Below are positions 1-9,156 of a DNA stretch of 64,000 bases, in pieces. The stretch is from Limnobacter alexandrii (GTDB lineage Bacteria > Pseudomonadota > Gammaproteobacteria > Burkholderiales > Burkholderiaceae_B), in the NCBI RefSeq assembly GCF_005871185.1, contig NZ_SWKN01000006.1, positions 584,014 to 648,013 of the forward strand. The letters run 5' to 3'. The position numbers and the translations under genes were made by a program. The notes below the pieces were generated by a model. The model did no database searches, was not told the origin of the DNA, and saw only the letters and a list, made by a program, of their open reading frames with translations. Numbering within the stretch: position 1 is the first letter of the stretch; every line of letters starts with the position of its first letter.

Positions 1-1
1 G

Positions 2-760
2 TCCAATTTGTTGAACAACGCAATCAAGTTTTCTGACCGCGGACAGATTCGGGTGAAAGTGCAGGTCGATCAGCTGGATGCACAAAAGGCGGTGATTCGC
101 ACGGAGGTGCATGATGAAGGCATTGGTTTTGATGTCAGTGAATTCGAGCGCCTGATTCGACCCTTTGAGCAGGCAGACAACACCGCCACTCGTCGGTTTG
201 GCGGCAGTGGCTTGGGCCTGGCCATTTGCAAACGCTTGACCGAGTTAATGGGTGGGGAGCTGTTTGTGACCTCTGTGCCTGAGAAAGGCAGCGTGTTTGG
301 TTTTACGCTTCGTGCGCAGCTTGTTTATCCCGACCTTGGCGTTGCAGACACGGCATCACCTGAAAACGCTGTTTCCCTTCAAGGGAAAAAAATATTGGTG
401 GTCGAGGACAACAAGCTGAATCAACACGTGATCAAAGCCTTGCTTTTGAAAATGCAGGCCGACGTGGTGGTGGTAGACAACGGCCAAATGGCCGTTGATG
501 CGGTGCTTGTGGACTCCGCAATCGACCTGGTGTTGATGGACATTCACATGCCGGTAATGAACGGCATTGATGCGGCCATTGTCATTCGCCAGCTACCGGG
601 CCCTGCCAGCCAATTGCCGATTGTGGCATTGACGGCTGGCGCGTTGCCCGAGGACGAGCAGGCTTGTATGGATGCAGGCATGAATGCCTTTTTGACCAAA
701 CCGGTGGACGTTCCAAAATTGCGTCGGGTGTTGGCCAGTGAGCTATTGACCACGCACTGA
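2..760 (+). CDS. Hybrid sensor histidine kinase, C-terminal part (HATPase + receiver)
   Basis: The reading frame is open at the left edge, so only the C-terminal 252 residues are present. They begin in the N box (SNLLNNAIKFSD), followed by the G1 box (DEGIGF), F box and G2 box (GGSGLGLAI) of a histidine-kinase ATPase domain. After a short linker comes a receiver domain (KKILVVEDNKLN, phospho-acceptor Asp in LVLMDIHMP, Lys in LTKPVD). This is the classic hybrid-kinase arrangement. The input domains and any further module lie outside the window, so the stimulus cannot be named. Its 3' end overlaps the convergent gene that follows by 18 bp. Confidence 0.93.
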   Translation, partial: SNLLNNAIKFSDRGQIRVKVQVDQLDAQKAVIRTEVHDEGIGFDVSEFERLIRPFEQADNTATRRFGGSGLGLAICKRLTELMGGELFVTSVPEKGSVFGFTLRAQLVYPDLGVADTASPENAVSLQGKKILVVEDNKLNQHVIKALLLKMQADVVVVDNGQMAVDAVLVDSAIDLVLMDIHMPVMNGIDAAIVIRQLPGPASQLPIVALTAGALPEDEQACMDAGMNAFLTKPVDVPKLRRVLASELLTTH

Positions 761-1168
761 AAAAGCAAACATACCCACCAGCATGGCCGCAATAAAAATC
801 AAGCCATCGCTTGCCAGGCTGGCTGCCGCAACCACAGCTGGGCCTGGGCAAAAACCGCCAATTCCCCAGCCAGCACCAAACAACATCGCCCCCAGCAGCA
901 GTTTTTTGTCGATTTGCGTGTTGGTGGGCAAGTTCATGGGCAGGCCCATCAGGCTGCTTTTCAGTCGCCTGGCCAACAAAAACCCGGGCAAGCCCAATGC
1001 GATTGCACCGCCCATCACAAACATCAGCGAGGGGTCCCAGGGCATGGAAAGGTCAAGAAAACCGATAACCTTCGCCGGGTTGGCCATGCCCGAGACAATC
1101 AAGCCCCACCCAAAGACCAAACCCGCCAGGCCGCTTGCCAAGGCGAAAGCCGTGTTGTTGTTTTTCAT
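743..1168 (-). CDS. YeeE/YedE-family transporter, C-terminal half (DUF6691-like)
   Basis: A 141-residue membrane protein with about four hydrophobic segments. It contains the motifs GLIVSGMANPAKVIGFLD and GAGWGIGGFCPGPAVV, the second with the conserved Cys typical of the YeeE/YedE sulfur-transport family. It pairs with the upstream gene (1182-1613): together the two short proteins make up what is one long YeeE in enterobacteria. YeeE family members are known for thiosulfate uptake; a role in importing reduced sulfur species is inferred. The ATG at 1168 is chosen over a longer non-ATG frame because the protein motif starts there and the frame above it overlaps the neighbour. Its 3' end overlaps the hybrid kinase gene. 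Confidence 0.85.
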   Translation of the reverse strand: MKNNNTAFALASGLAGLVFGWGLIVSGMANPAKVIGFLDLSMPWDPSLMFVMGGAIALGLPGFLLARRLKSSLMGLPMNLPTNTQIDKKLLLGAMLFGAGWGIGGFCPGPAVVAAASLASDGLIFIAAMLVGMFAFSVRGQ

Positions 1169-1181
1169 GATTCGGCGTCCC

Positions 1182-1613
1182 TTAAATTGAATGCATGACC
1201 ACAGAGGCCACCACGAAACCGGCGGCCATGAAAACACACGTGGCCACCAAAGAGCGCAGTGACAGGCGTGAGAGCCCGCATACGCCATGCCCACTGGTGC
1301 AACCAGAGCCCAACCTTGTGCCGTAACCCACCAAAAGCCCTGCTACAACCAGCGCGGCGGTGCCGCGCGGGCTTTCAAATTCAAAACTGCCCACTGCGGC
1401 TTGGTAAAGCCAGGGGGCTGCGACCATGCCCAGCACAAAGGTAAGCCGCCACAGCGTTTCACCACGTTGTGGTTTCAGCAAACCACCCACGATACCGCTG
1501 ATGCCAGCCACGCGGCCCGTCAGCAAAATCAGCATGACTGCAGACAGGCCAATCAACAGGCCGCCGAACAGGGCCGGGTAGGGCGTAAAAGCGTCCCAAT
1601 TAACAGTAAGCAT
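1182..1613 (-). CDS. YeeE/YedE-family transporter, N-terminal half
   Basis: A 143-residue membrane protein with four predicted hydrophobic helices and the family signature [15 protein letters not shown], whose cysteines are the likely sulfur relay residues. The C-terminal partner is encoded 13 bp downstream, so the two form an operon. Split YeeE pairs in proteobacteria often lie with persulfide or sulfide oxidation genes under an ArsR-type repressor (BigR/SqrR). No such repressor lies in view, but a palindrome sits 14 bp upstream of the start codon. Function as sulfur-compound importer is from family knowledge; substrate not shown. Confidence 0.85.
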   Translation of the reverse strand: MLTVNWDAFTPYPALFGGLLIGLSAVMLILLTGRVAGISGIVGGLLKPQRGETLWRLTFVLGMVAAPWLYQAAVGSFEFESPRGTAALVVAGLLVGYGTRLGSGCTSGHGVCGLSRLSLRSLVATCVFMAAGFVVASVVMHSI

Positions 1614-1627
1614 GGTGAACCCAATTA

Positions 1628-1649
1628 AATATGATTACTCGCTCATATT
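1628..1649. promoter_or_regulatory. Inverted repeat upstream of the YeeE/YedE pair, probable operator
   Basis: Perfect 7-bp arms AATATGA and TCATATT separated by 8 bp, 14 bp upstream of the start codon at 1613. The size and A+T content resemble ArsR-family (BigR/SqrR-like) operators, which often control YeeE/YedE genes. The assignment to a regulator family is inference. Confidence 0.45.
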
Positions 1650-1721
1650 ATCATGTGCATCAAATAATCACCAGACAGGCAGTGGGTTACAATGCGGCGT
1701 CTGTCTTGCTGCCATCGCCCC

Positions 1722-2816
1722 ATGTCCTCTTTGGAAAAAGATTCCCACGCCTTGCTGAATATTGCCCAACCTTCATCGACGGTTGCAGTGATTGGTGCGG
1801 GCATTGCCGGCAGCAGCGTGGCACTGGCGCTTTGCAAACTGGGTGTGCAAGTGCATCTTTATGATTCAGCCAGCGGGCCAGCGGCGGGGGCTTCAGGCAA
1901 CTGGGTGGGTGCATTTCACCCGCACATTACCCGTGGCGACTCACCGTTGTCGCAATTGACGCGTTTGGGGTTTGATTACACCCTGCGGGCGCTCGAAGAT
2001 TTGACTGACAAAGGTTTGCTGGAAACAGGTGTCGATTGGGACACCCCAGGCCACTTGCAAACCGTGCCAGCTGAAGAAGCCGACCGAATGCGCGAAACCC
2101 TTGAGTTGTTGAATTTTCCGCACACCCTGGTGCGTTGGGCGCAGCCCAATGAATTGTTACCGACAGCTTTGGGTGGCCTGTATTTTCCGCAGGGCGGCTG
2201 GGTAAAACCAGCCCGGTGGGTAGAGGCCAATTTGCAGGCCTGTGGCGAATTGCTTCACACGCATTACAACAGCAAAGTGACCGACATCACGCCGTTGCAA
2301 GCGCAGTACTCAGCGGTGGTGGTGTGCGTGGCTGAAAATGCACTTGAACTGGCACCAATTCCCGGCGCCAGAGCGAACACGGTAAAAGGGCAAATCAGCA
2401 AACTGCGGTGCCCTGTAAAGCCGGGCGTGGTGTTGTCGGGTGAAAGTTATGCCATTGCCCCGGCAGCTGACGATTGGTTGGTGCTGGGGGCCACCTACGA
2501 GCGGCCTGTGCTGCACATGAACCCTACTGCCGAAGCTGATGCGTTGAATATGGGCAGGTTCAAAGCAGCATTTCCTGAATTGCCACTTGGCGAGTTTCTG
2601 GACCACCGCTGCGCCGTGCGTTCGGTGTGGCATGATCGCCTGCCTGCCATTGGCCCTGTGCCAAACAGGCCAGGGTTGTTCATGAGCACAGGATTCGGAT
2701 CACGGGGTTTGTTGTGGGCGGCTTTGGGTGGGGCGATTGTGGCTGGCCACTGCATGGGCCAGCCGCTTGAGTCGAAACTGCTGGGAAAAATTACGCCCCG
2801 CGCTGCGAAGGCGTAA
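1722..2816 (+). CDS. FAD-dependent oxidoreductase of the MnmC C-terminal type
   Basis: 364 residues from the ATG at 1722; an in-frame ATG at 1692 would add 10 residues. An FAD-binding Rossmann motif (VIGAGIAGSSVALAL) is followed by the MnmC(o) hallmark GASGNWVGAFHPHITRGDSP and by a C-terminal GFGSRGLLWA motif. MnmC usually joins a methyltransferase domain to this oxidase, which removes the carboxymethyl group from cmnm5U34 of tRNA. Here only the oxidase half is present and no methyltransferase half lies beside it. It may work as a stand-alone MnmC(o) with a separate methylase, or have drifted to another D-amino-acid-oxidase-like role. Confidence 0.8.
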   Translation: MSSLEKDSHALLNIAQPSSTVAVIGAGIAGSSVALALCKLGVQVHLYDSASGPAAGASGNWVGAFHPHITRGDSPLSQLTRLGFDYTLRALEDLTDKGLLETGVDWDTPGHLQTVPAEEADRMRETLELLNFPHTLVRWAQPNELLPTALGGLYFPQGGWVKPARWVEANLQACGELLHTHYNSKVTDITPLQAQYSAVVVCVAENALELAPIPGARANTVKGQISKLRCPVKPGVVLSGESYAIAPAADDWLVLGATYERPVLHMNPTAEADALNMGRFKAAFPELPLGEFLDHRCAVRSVWHDRLPAIGPVPNRPGLFMSTGFGSRGLLWAALGGAIVAGHCMGQPLESKLLGKITPRAAKA

Positions 2817-2828
2817 TTCCAGGCAAAC

Positions 2829-5396
2829 TCAAGACGCCTCTTTGGTGGCCTTTGGCTTGGCCTTGCTTGCTGGTTTGGCCGCTGTTTTGCCTTTGGTGGC
2901 ACCGGGTTTTTTCTCGGCTTTCGCTTCGAACTCAAAACCAATGGCTCCGTCGGGTTTCTTCACCAAAAACGCTTTGAAAGCACGGCGGGTTTTCGACGAC
3001 ACAAACCGTGTCAGCAAATCAGTTTTTCCATCGAGCAGCAGTTTTTCCATTTGTTCACGGTCAATGGGTTGCTGCAGAATCACTTTGCCTGAACGGAAGT
3101 CGCAACTCTTGTTCGGCCCTACCGATTTCTCGCACACATAGCTGGTGGCTTGTTCATACACATTGGATGCACACTTGGGACATGGCCCCAGGCGGGTTTC
3201 ACCGGAAAAATCAACCGGCTCGCCATTGTCATCGTCTTTGGCTTGGCCAAAGTCGAACTCAAGTTTGTGTTCGTCATTCAGCTTCAGTACGGCGGCAAAT
3301 GGGCGGCCCATTTTGCTGCGGAAACCGTCGAGCATGGGCAGTTCCCGGTCTTGAAGCAGTTTCTCCACCTCGTCCACTTCAAACTGGCGACCACCCGGCA
3401 CTTTGGAAATCGAGAATTCGCATTTTGTGCAGGCAAAGCGGCGGTAGTTCTCTTTCACCACGCTGCCGCAACTCGGGCACGGTGTCACCAGTGTGGCGTA
3501 GTCGCCGGGAATGGTTTCTTCCGTGTAGTTTTTTGCACGATCAACAATGTTCTGCGTAATCTTGGCGATTTCCTGCATGAACTGCTCGCGCGACAACTCG
3601 CCCTTTTCCATCAGTGAAAGTTTGTACTCCCACTCGCCTGTCAGTTCAGGCATGGTCAGTTCTTCAACGTCCAGGCCGCGCAGCAGCGTCAGCAGCTGGA
3701 ATGCCTTGGCGGTGGGCACCAGCGCGCGTTCTTCACGCACCAGGTACTTCTCGTTGATCAGGCCTTCAATGGTGGCTGCACGGGTGGCTGGCGTGCCCAA
3801 ACCCTTGGTGCCCATGGCATCGCGCAGTTCTTCTTCCTCAACCAATTTACCTGCGCCTTCCATCGCTGAAAGCAAAGTGGCTTCACTGTAGCGTGCAGGT
3901 GGTTTGGTGCTCAGGGTGTGCACATCAATTTCGTCGGTGCTTACTTTCTCGCCGGCATCCACGGCCACCAGGCTGTCATCGCCCGCAGCTGCTGCAGCGC
4001 GGCCATAAATAGCCAACCAGCCCGGCTTCACCAGTACCTTGCCTTCGGTTTTGAAGGGGTGACCTTCTACAGTGGTAATGCGTGTGGTCACATTGAATTC
4101 CGCTGGCGGGAAAAACACCGCCAGGAAACGCTTCACCACCAGGTCGTACAACTTGGCTTCGGGTTCGCTCAGGTTTTTCGGTACCTGCAGGGTAGGAATA
4201 ATCGCAAAGTGATCTGAAATCTTGCTGTTGTCGAACACCCGCTTGTTGGGCTTGACCCAGCTGTTTTTCAGAATTTGCTCACAGAAGGGGCCATAAGCGC
4301 CAGCAATGTGGCCGTGGTCCAAACCCACAAAGCTTTTCAAGGTTTGGTTCACTGTGCCCATGTAATCCTCGGGCAGTGCTTTTGAATCGGTACGTGGGTA
4401 AGTCAGCACCTTGTGCTTTTCGTACAGCGCCTGGGCCAGGCCCAATGTGTTCTTGGCTGAAAAACCGAAACGGCTGTTCGCTTCACGTTGCAGGCTGGTT
4501 AAATCGAACAGTTGCGGTGCAATTTGGGTGGTGGGTTTGCTTTCTTCTTCCACCGTGCCGGGTTTGCCATCACAGGCCGCCACAATGGCTTTGGCCTTGG
4601 CTTCGTCCCACAAGCGATCTGCGCGCTGTTCGGGGTCTTCTGCTTTTTTGAAGTCGCGGTCAAACCACTTGCCTTCGTAGGCACCGGCTTGCGCACCAAA
4701 ACTGGCGCGAATCTCGAAATAAGTGCGTGGCACAAACTTGCGAATTTTCTCTTCACGTTCTACAACAATGGCCAGGGTGGGGGTTTGCACCCGGCCCACG
4801 GTGGTCAGGTAAAAACCACCTTCCTTGCTGTTGAATGCAGTCATGGCCCGTGTGCCATTAATGCCCACCAGCCAGTCCGCTTCTGAACGACAGCGCGCAG
4901 CGTCGGCCAGCGGCATCATGTCAGCGTCGCTGCGCAGGCTGGAGAATGCCTGGCGAATTGCGGCAGGTGTCATGGATTGCAGCCAAAGGCGTTCAACAGG
5001 CTTGCTGCTTTTGGCGTATTGGGCGATCAAACGGAAGATCAGTTCACCCTCGCGGCCCGCGTCACATGCGTTGATCAAACCAACAACGTCTTTTCGCTTG
5101 ATCAGCTTGTTCAACACCTTCAGGCGCGATTCTGTCTTCGCAATCGGGTTCAGGTCGAAATGTGTTGGCAACACGGGCAGGTTGGCAAAACTCCATTTGC
5201 CGCGTTTCACCTCAAACTCGTCGGGCGCCTTGATTTCCACCAAATGGCCCACAGCCGAAGAAAGCACGTATTCGTCGCTTTCGAAATAATCGTCGTGTTT
5301 GGTAAACCCACCCAGGGAGCGCGCAATGTCGGCGGCCACAGAGGGTTTTTCCGCGATGATCAGTTTTTTGGGGTTTTCGCTACTCAATTGGTCCAA
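2829..5396 (-). CDS. topB: DNA topoisomerase III
   Basis: An 855-residue type IA topoisomerase that passes single strands and resolves recombination and replication intermediates. Visible features: the N-terminal Toprim start (KLIIAEKPSVAADIARSLGG), the acidic Toprim motif NACDAGREGELIFR, and the active-site tyrosine region VLTYPRTDSKALPEDY. Two C-terminal Cys4 zinc-ribbon-like modules follow (CPSCG...CTKC and CPKC...CEK...C), then a Lys/Ala-rich basic tail. There is no ATG in frame before residue 140, so translation must start at a non-ATG codon: TTG at 5396 is used here, TTG at 5387 is possible. It lies 112 bp downstream of dprA on the same strand. Confidence 0.95.
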   Translation of the reverse strand: MDQLSSENPKKLIIAEKPSVAADIARSLGGFTKHDDYFESDEYVLSSAVGHLVEIKAPDEFEVKRGKWSFANLPVLPTHFDLNPIAKTESRLKVLNKLIKRKDVVGLINACDAGREGELIFRLIAQYAKSSKPVERLWLQSMTPAAIRQAFSSLRSDADMMPLADAARCRSEADWLVGINGTRAMTAFNSKEGGFYLTTVGRVQTPTLAIVVEREEKIRKFVPRTYFEIRASFGAQAGAYEGKWFDRDFKKAEDPEQRADRLWDEAKAKAIVAACDGKPGTVEEESKPTTQIAPQLFDLTSLQREANSRFGFSAKNTLGLAQALYEKHKVLTYPRTDSKALPEDYMGTVNQTLKSFVGLDHGHIAGAYGPFCEQILKNSWVKPNKRVFDNSKISDHFAIIPTLQVPKNLSEPEAKLYDLVVKRFLAVFFPPAEFNVTTRITTVEGHPFKTEGKVLVKPGWLAIYGRAAAAAGDDSLVAVDAGEKVSTDEIDVHTLSTKPPARYSEATLLSAMEGAGKLVEEEELRDAMGTKGLGTPATRAATIEGLINEKYLVREERALVPTAKAFQLLTLLRGLDVEELTMPELTGEWEYKLSLMEKGELSREQFMQEIAKITQNIVDRAKNYTEETIPGDYATLVTPCPSCGSVVKENYRRFACTKCEFSISKVPGGRQFEVDEVEKLLQDRELPMLDGFRSKMGRPFAAVLKLNDEHKLEFDFGQAKDDDNGEPVDFSGETRLGPCPKCASNVYEQATSYVCEKSVGPNKSCDFRSGKVILQQPIDREQMEKLLLDGKTDLLTRFVSSKTRRAFKAFLVKKPDGAIGFEFEAKAEKKPGATKGKTAAKPASKAKPKATKEAS

Positions 5397-5508
5397 CTCG
5401 TCGGTGTGTGTAATTTCAAGGCCTTGTGCGCCGAAGTGTAAGTGTCAGTCCTTCAACAAATCAAGGCTTTCTCTAGAATCTTCAATTCTGGTGTTGCAAC
5501 AGCCTTTT

Positions 5509-6597
5509 TTAAAATACACCATTTGAACGCACCCAACGGTTGCCGCTCTCCCCCAAGACAAGACCCAATAGCTCCAGCTCGGTCAATGCGGCCAACGTTG
5601 TTTCGGTGTCCAAACCCAATTGTCGGGCCAGTGTGTCTGAATGCACTGCGTCGTGGCCAAGGCACTGAAACACGCGGCTCAGTTCTTCATCCAGTTCAAC
5701 GTCAGTGTCCATGCTGTAGTTCATTGCAATGTGGCAATCGCTGTCATCTTCTTGCAACACCACAGCTGTTTTGAACGCGGGCAGGCTGGCTTGCACTTCA
5801 TCCAGCAACTCCTGGGCGGTTTCTATCAGCATGGCGCCTTTTTTGATCATGTCATGGCAGCCTTTGCTTTGGCTGCTGTGAATGGATCCCGGGATTGCGC
5901 CCACGGTGCGGCCCAGTTCACTGGCCACTCGGGCTGTGATTAACGAACCGGAACGCATGGCCGCCTCGACCACCAACAATCCATCAGCAAGGCCAGCAAT
6001 GATCCTGTTTCGGCGCGGGAAAAAACCTGCCTGTGGCGCTGTGCCGGGCGGGTACTCCGACAGCACCAAGCCGCCCTGCTGAATAATTCGCTGCTTTAAA
6101 CCAGCATGGTGCGCAGGGTAAACCTCGTCAGGTCCGCAACCCTGCACGGCAATTGTGGCGCCTTGCGCTTCCAGGGCGCCAGCGTGCGCCGCGCCATCGA
6201 TGCCTTCAGCCAGGCCGCTGATCACCACCCAGCCCGATTGGGCGAAAGCCTTGCCAAAGCCTTGTGCATTTCCAAGGCCGGTGCGTGTGGCATTTCTGCT
6301 GCCCACCATGGCGATGCCCCGGGCGTTGAGCAACTCCGGCCGACCTTCGCCAAACAAAATCAGGGGTGGGTCTTTCAGTGTCAGCAGGCCTTGAGGATAA
6401 GCAGGGCTGTGAATGCTCACCCAAAACCGTTTGTTGCTTTGCAGCAACCAAGTGCAGGCCAGTGCATGCCAAAGCCGAACGGCCTCGCACGGGGCGGGTA
6501 AACTGTGGTCAGGGCCTTGTTGGGCCAGTTCGTAGCGGGCACGAGCCTTGATTGTGGTGTTGTACGCCAGGTTCATGGCGTTGAGCAGCTCACTCAT
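5509..6597 (-). CDS. dprA: DNA-processing protein DprA
   Basis: 362 residues from the ATG at 6597. DprA loads RecA on incoming single-stranded DNA in natural transformation. The Rossmann-like core shows IAMVGSRNATRTGLGNAQGFG, SGLAEGIDGAAHAGAL, SEYPPGTAP, FPRRNRIIAGLADGLLVVEA and GSLITARVASELGRTVGAIPG. A C-terminal winged-helix domain (about residues 295-362) carries LARQLGLDTETTLAALTELELLGLV. Start choice: the frame extends upstream only to a TTG at 6609. The gene is divergent from def, with the shared promoter region at 6598-6692, and is followed by topB. Confidence 0.95.
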   Translation of the reverse strand: MSELLNAMNLAYNTTIKARARYELAQQGPDHSLPAPCEAVRLWHALACTWLLQSNKRFWVSIHSPAYPQGLLTLKDPPLILFGEGRPELLNARGIAMVGSRNATRTGLGNAQGFGKAFAQSGWVVISGLAEGIDGAAHAGALEAQGATIAVQGCGPDEVYPAHHAGLKQRIIQQGGLVLSEYPPGTAPQAGFFPRRNRIIAGLADGLLVVEAAMRSGSLITARVASELGRTVGAIPGSIHSSQSKGCHDMIKKGAMLIETAQELLDEVQASLPAFKTAVVLQEDDSDCHIAMNYSMDTDVELDEELSRVFQCLGHDAVHSDTLARQLGLDTETTLAALTELELLGLVLGESGNRWVRSNGVF

Positions 6598-6692
6598 GCA
6601 CGGCGCCAAGCAACAAGTGATGGAATTTGCGAACTATTTTTGCCACAGAAGGTATATCCTTTTAGTGTTGACTGTGAAGGTTTTTTGAAAGC

Positions 6693-7202
6693 ATGGCTTT
6701 ACTCCCAATTTTGCGTTATCCGGATCCGCGCTTGAAAACGGTTGCCACCCCCGTCACCCAGTTTGATGACGCGCTTGTCAAGCTGACCCAAGACATGGCA
6801 GAAACCATGTACGACGCCCCGGGCGTTGGCTTGGCCGCGACGCAGGTGAATGTGCACAAACGAATCATCGTGATCGATGTCACCGATGACAAATCGGGTC
6901 TCACCATATTTATCAACCCTGAAATCATCGACGCCAGCAAAGAATGCAAGGTGTACGAAGAAGGTTGTTTGTCGGTGCCCGGCATTTACGAGAAGGTTGA
7001 GCGCCCGGACACTGTCAAAGTGCGCGCCCAAAACGTGAAAGGTGAGTGGTTTGAAATTGATTGCGACGAATTGCTTGCCGTGTGCATTCAGCATGAAATT
7101 GATCACCTCAATGGCAAGGTGTTTGTTGAATACCTCTCGCAGCTGAAACAAACCCGCATCAAAACCAAGATGAAGAAGCAAGACAAGCTTCAAACCGCTT
7201 GA
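6693..7202 (+). CDS. def: Peptide deformylase
   Basis: 169 residues, the normal length for an iron peptide deformylase, which removes the N-formyl group from nascent proteins. All three family motifs are intact: [17 protein letters not shown] (metal-ligand Cys) and QHEIDHLNG (HEXXH-type, two His ligands). It starts the housekeeping run and is followed 14 bp later by fmt, whose product adds the formyl group, the conserved def-fmt pairing of bacteria. Confidence 0.97.
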   Translation: MALLPILRYPDPRLKTVATPVTQFDDALVKLTQDMAETMYDAPGVGLAATQVNVHKRIIVIDVTDDKSGLTIFINPEIIDASKECKVYEEGCLSVPGIYEKVERPDTVKVRAQNVKGEWFEIDCDELLAVCIQHEIDHLNGKVFVEYLSQLKQTRIKTKMKKQDKLQTA

Positions 7203-7216
7203 TTGCTAACTCCCCT

Positions 7217-8200
7217 ATGAATCGAACCCTGAATGTGGGTTTCGCTGGCACGCCCGAGTTTGCCCGGGTTGCGCTGGCGAAGCTGATTGCCGCTGGCTAC
7301 CCGGTGCACCTGGTGCTGACCCAGCCCGATCGGCCTGCTGGCCGCGGCATGAAACTACAGGCCTCGCCTGTGAAACAACTGGCACTGGAACACGGCATCC
7401 CCGTGTTGCAACCCCTCAGCCTGAAAAAAGGCGAGGAAGCCGAACACGCGCTTCAGGCCTTGAAAACTGCAGTGCATGGCCAGCCATTGGATGTGTTGGT
7501 TGTGGCCGCTTATGGGCTGATTTTGCCGCAGATTGTTCTCGACGCGCCCCGCCTGGGTTGCCTGAACATTCATGGCAGTTTGCTGCCGCGCTGGCGCGGT
7601 GCCGCACCCATTCAGCGCTGCATTGAAGCGGGCGACACAGAGACCGGCGTGTGCATCATGCAAATGGAAGCCGGGCTGGATACAGGCCCTGTGCGCCTGT
7701 GGCGGGCCTTGCCGATAGAACACACCGACACCACCAGTACCCTGCACGACAAATTGGCCGAGTTGGGCGGTGATTTGCTGGTCGAGGCGCTGGATTCACT
7801 TCAGGCAGAAACATTGCCCCTGGTTCCACAACCAGAAGTGGGGGTAACTTATGCCGAGAAAATTACAAAAGCCGAGGGCCTGATCAACTGGGCCCGCAGT
7901 GCCGTTGAACTTCAGCGTACACTGCGTGCCTTCGACCCATTTCCCGGCGCAAACACAGTGTGGGGCGGTGAACCCCTGAAATGTTTTGATCCTGAAACTG
8001 TTGCACTGGCCGGCCTGATGGGTAAACCGGGCGAAGTGTTGTCCGTTGATTCCAATGGCCTAGAGGTGCAATGCGGGCAAGGCGTGCTGCGCGTTCGCAC
8101 GCTGCAGAAAGCAGGCGGCAAGCGTCAGCCGGCGCAGCAGGTGGCGCAGGCTTTGGGTTTGCAGGCCGGAAACCAATTGGGCGAATCAGTCTCCAACTAA
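7217..8200 (+). CDS. fmt: Methionyl-tRNA formyltransferase
   Basis: 327 residues. Formylates the initiator Met-tRNA with 10-formyl-tetrahydrofolate. The N-terminal catalytic domain starts with VGFAGTPEFARVALAKL and contains the formyl-transfer signature GCLNIHGSLLPRWRGAAPIQ with the catalytic Asn and His, and later METGLDTG-like MEAGLDTGP. The C-terminal OB-like domain (from about residue 205, AEKITKAEGLINW) binds tRNA. The ATG at 7217 is chosen because the upstream extension to a TTG at 7199 would overlap the def stop and adds non-conserved residues. Confidence 0.96.
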   Translation: MNRTLNVGFAGTPEFARVALAKLIAAGYPVHLVLTQPDRPAGRGMKLQASPVKQLALEHGIPVLQPLSLKKGEEAEHALQALKTAVHGQPLDVLVVAAYGLILPQIVLDAPRLGCLNIHGSLLPRWRGAAPIQRCIEAGDTETGVCIMQMEAGLDTGPVRLWRALPIEHTDTTSTLHDKLAELGGDLLVEALDSLQAETLPLVPQPEVGVTYAEKITKAEGLINWARSAVELQRTLRAFDPFPGANTVWGGEPLKCFDPETVALAGLMGKPGEVLSVDSNGLEVQCGQGVLRVRTLQKAGGKRQPAQQVAQALGLQAGNQLGESVSN

Positions 8201-8210
8201 GGCAAGGTTG

Positions 8211-8236
8211 GCCGCGCAAATCTTGAAATTGCGCGA
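8211..8236. other. Hairpin between fmt and htpX
   Basis: A perfect 7-bp stem (CGCGCAA with TTGCGCG) and a 9-base loop lies just after the fmt stop codon. It has no T tract on the + strand, so it may be a weak terminator, a processing or stabilising hairpin, or nothing. Confidence 0.25.
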
Positions 8237-8298
8237 AAAAGCCTTATTTTCAAGTTGTCGAATCAACAGGCCGCTGATCGGCCAGGATGAGCAAGATC

Positions 8299-9156
8299 AT
8301 GTTTAACTGGATGAAAACCTTCATGTTGATGGCGGCCATTACCGCCCTTTTCGTGGTGCTGGGTGGCATGGTGGGTGGCCGTGGCGGCATGCTGCTGGCT
8401 TTGGGCTTTGCCCTGGTGATGAACTTTGGTGCGTACTGGTTTTCCGACAAAATGGTTTTGCGCATGTACAAAGCCAAAGAAGTGGATGCCAGCAATGCCC
8501 CCGAGTTTTACAACATGGTGGCTGAACTAGCGCAGCGCGCTGACATGCCCATGCCGCGTGTTTACTTGATCAATGACAGCGCCCCCAACGCATTTGCAAC
8601 CGGGCGCAACCCGGAAAACGCCGCAGTGGCCGCAACCACGGGTATTTTGCAGGTGCTTTCTGCGCGAGAGTTACGGGGCGTGATGGCCCATGAGCTGGCC
8701 CATGTGAAGCACCGCGACATTCTGATCTCCACCATTTCCGCCACCATGGCAGGTGCTATTTCAGCCTTGGCCAACTTCGCCCTGTTTTTCGGTGGACGCA
8801 ACGAAAACGGCCAAGCGATGAATCCGATAGCCAGTATTGCTTTGGCTATTTTGGCACCCTTGGCAGCGTCGCTCATTCAAATGTCAATTTCCCGCGCTCG
8901 CGAATACGAGGCCGACCGTGGTGGCGCTGAAATTTGCGGTGACCCGGCCGCCCTGGCCAGCGCCCTGGACAAAATTCAACGCTATGCCAAAGGCATTCCG
9001 TTCCGTACCACCGAAGCGCACCCGGAAACCGCTCAAATGATGATCATGAATCCCCTGTCAGGCCGAGGCGTTGCCAGCCTGTTTTCAACCCACCCACCCA
9101 CTGAAGAACGCATTGCCCGCTTGATGGACATGGCCCGCACTGGCGGTCCGCGTTGA
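8299..9156 (+). CDS. htpX: Membrane metalloprotease HtpX
   Basis: 285 residues from the ATG at 8299, where the family's usual start ([15 protein letters not shown]) falls; an ATG four codons upstream (8287) is possible, but the AGGATGAG stretch ahead of 8299 looks like its ribosome site. HtpX degrades misfolded inner-membrane proteins together with FtsH. Two N-terminal membrane helices are followed by the zinc site HELAH at residues 131-135 and the downstream Glu ligand in [10 protein letters not shown] second pair of hydrophobic segments follows the HEXXH motif. It is in the def-fmt-htpX-rsmB run. Confidence 0.95.
   Translation: MFNWMKTFMLMAAITALFVVLGGMVGGRGGMLLALGFALVMNFGAYWFSDKMVLRMYKAKEVDASNAPEFYNMVAELAQRADMPMPRVYLINDSAPNAFATGRNPENAAVAATTGILQVLSARELRGVMAHELAHVKHRDILISTISATMAGAISALANFALFFGGRNENGQAMNPIASIALAILAPLAASLIQMSISRAREYEADRGGAEICGDPAALASALDKIQRYAKGIPFRTTEAHPETAQMMIMNPLSGRGVASLFSTHPPTEERIARLMDMARTGGPR

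Noticed and set aside
783-1190. 135-codon plus-strand frame opposite the YeeE/YedE genes
   Set aside because: It is the antisense shadow of the well-supported membrane protein genes.
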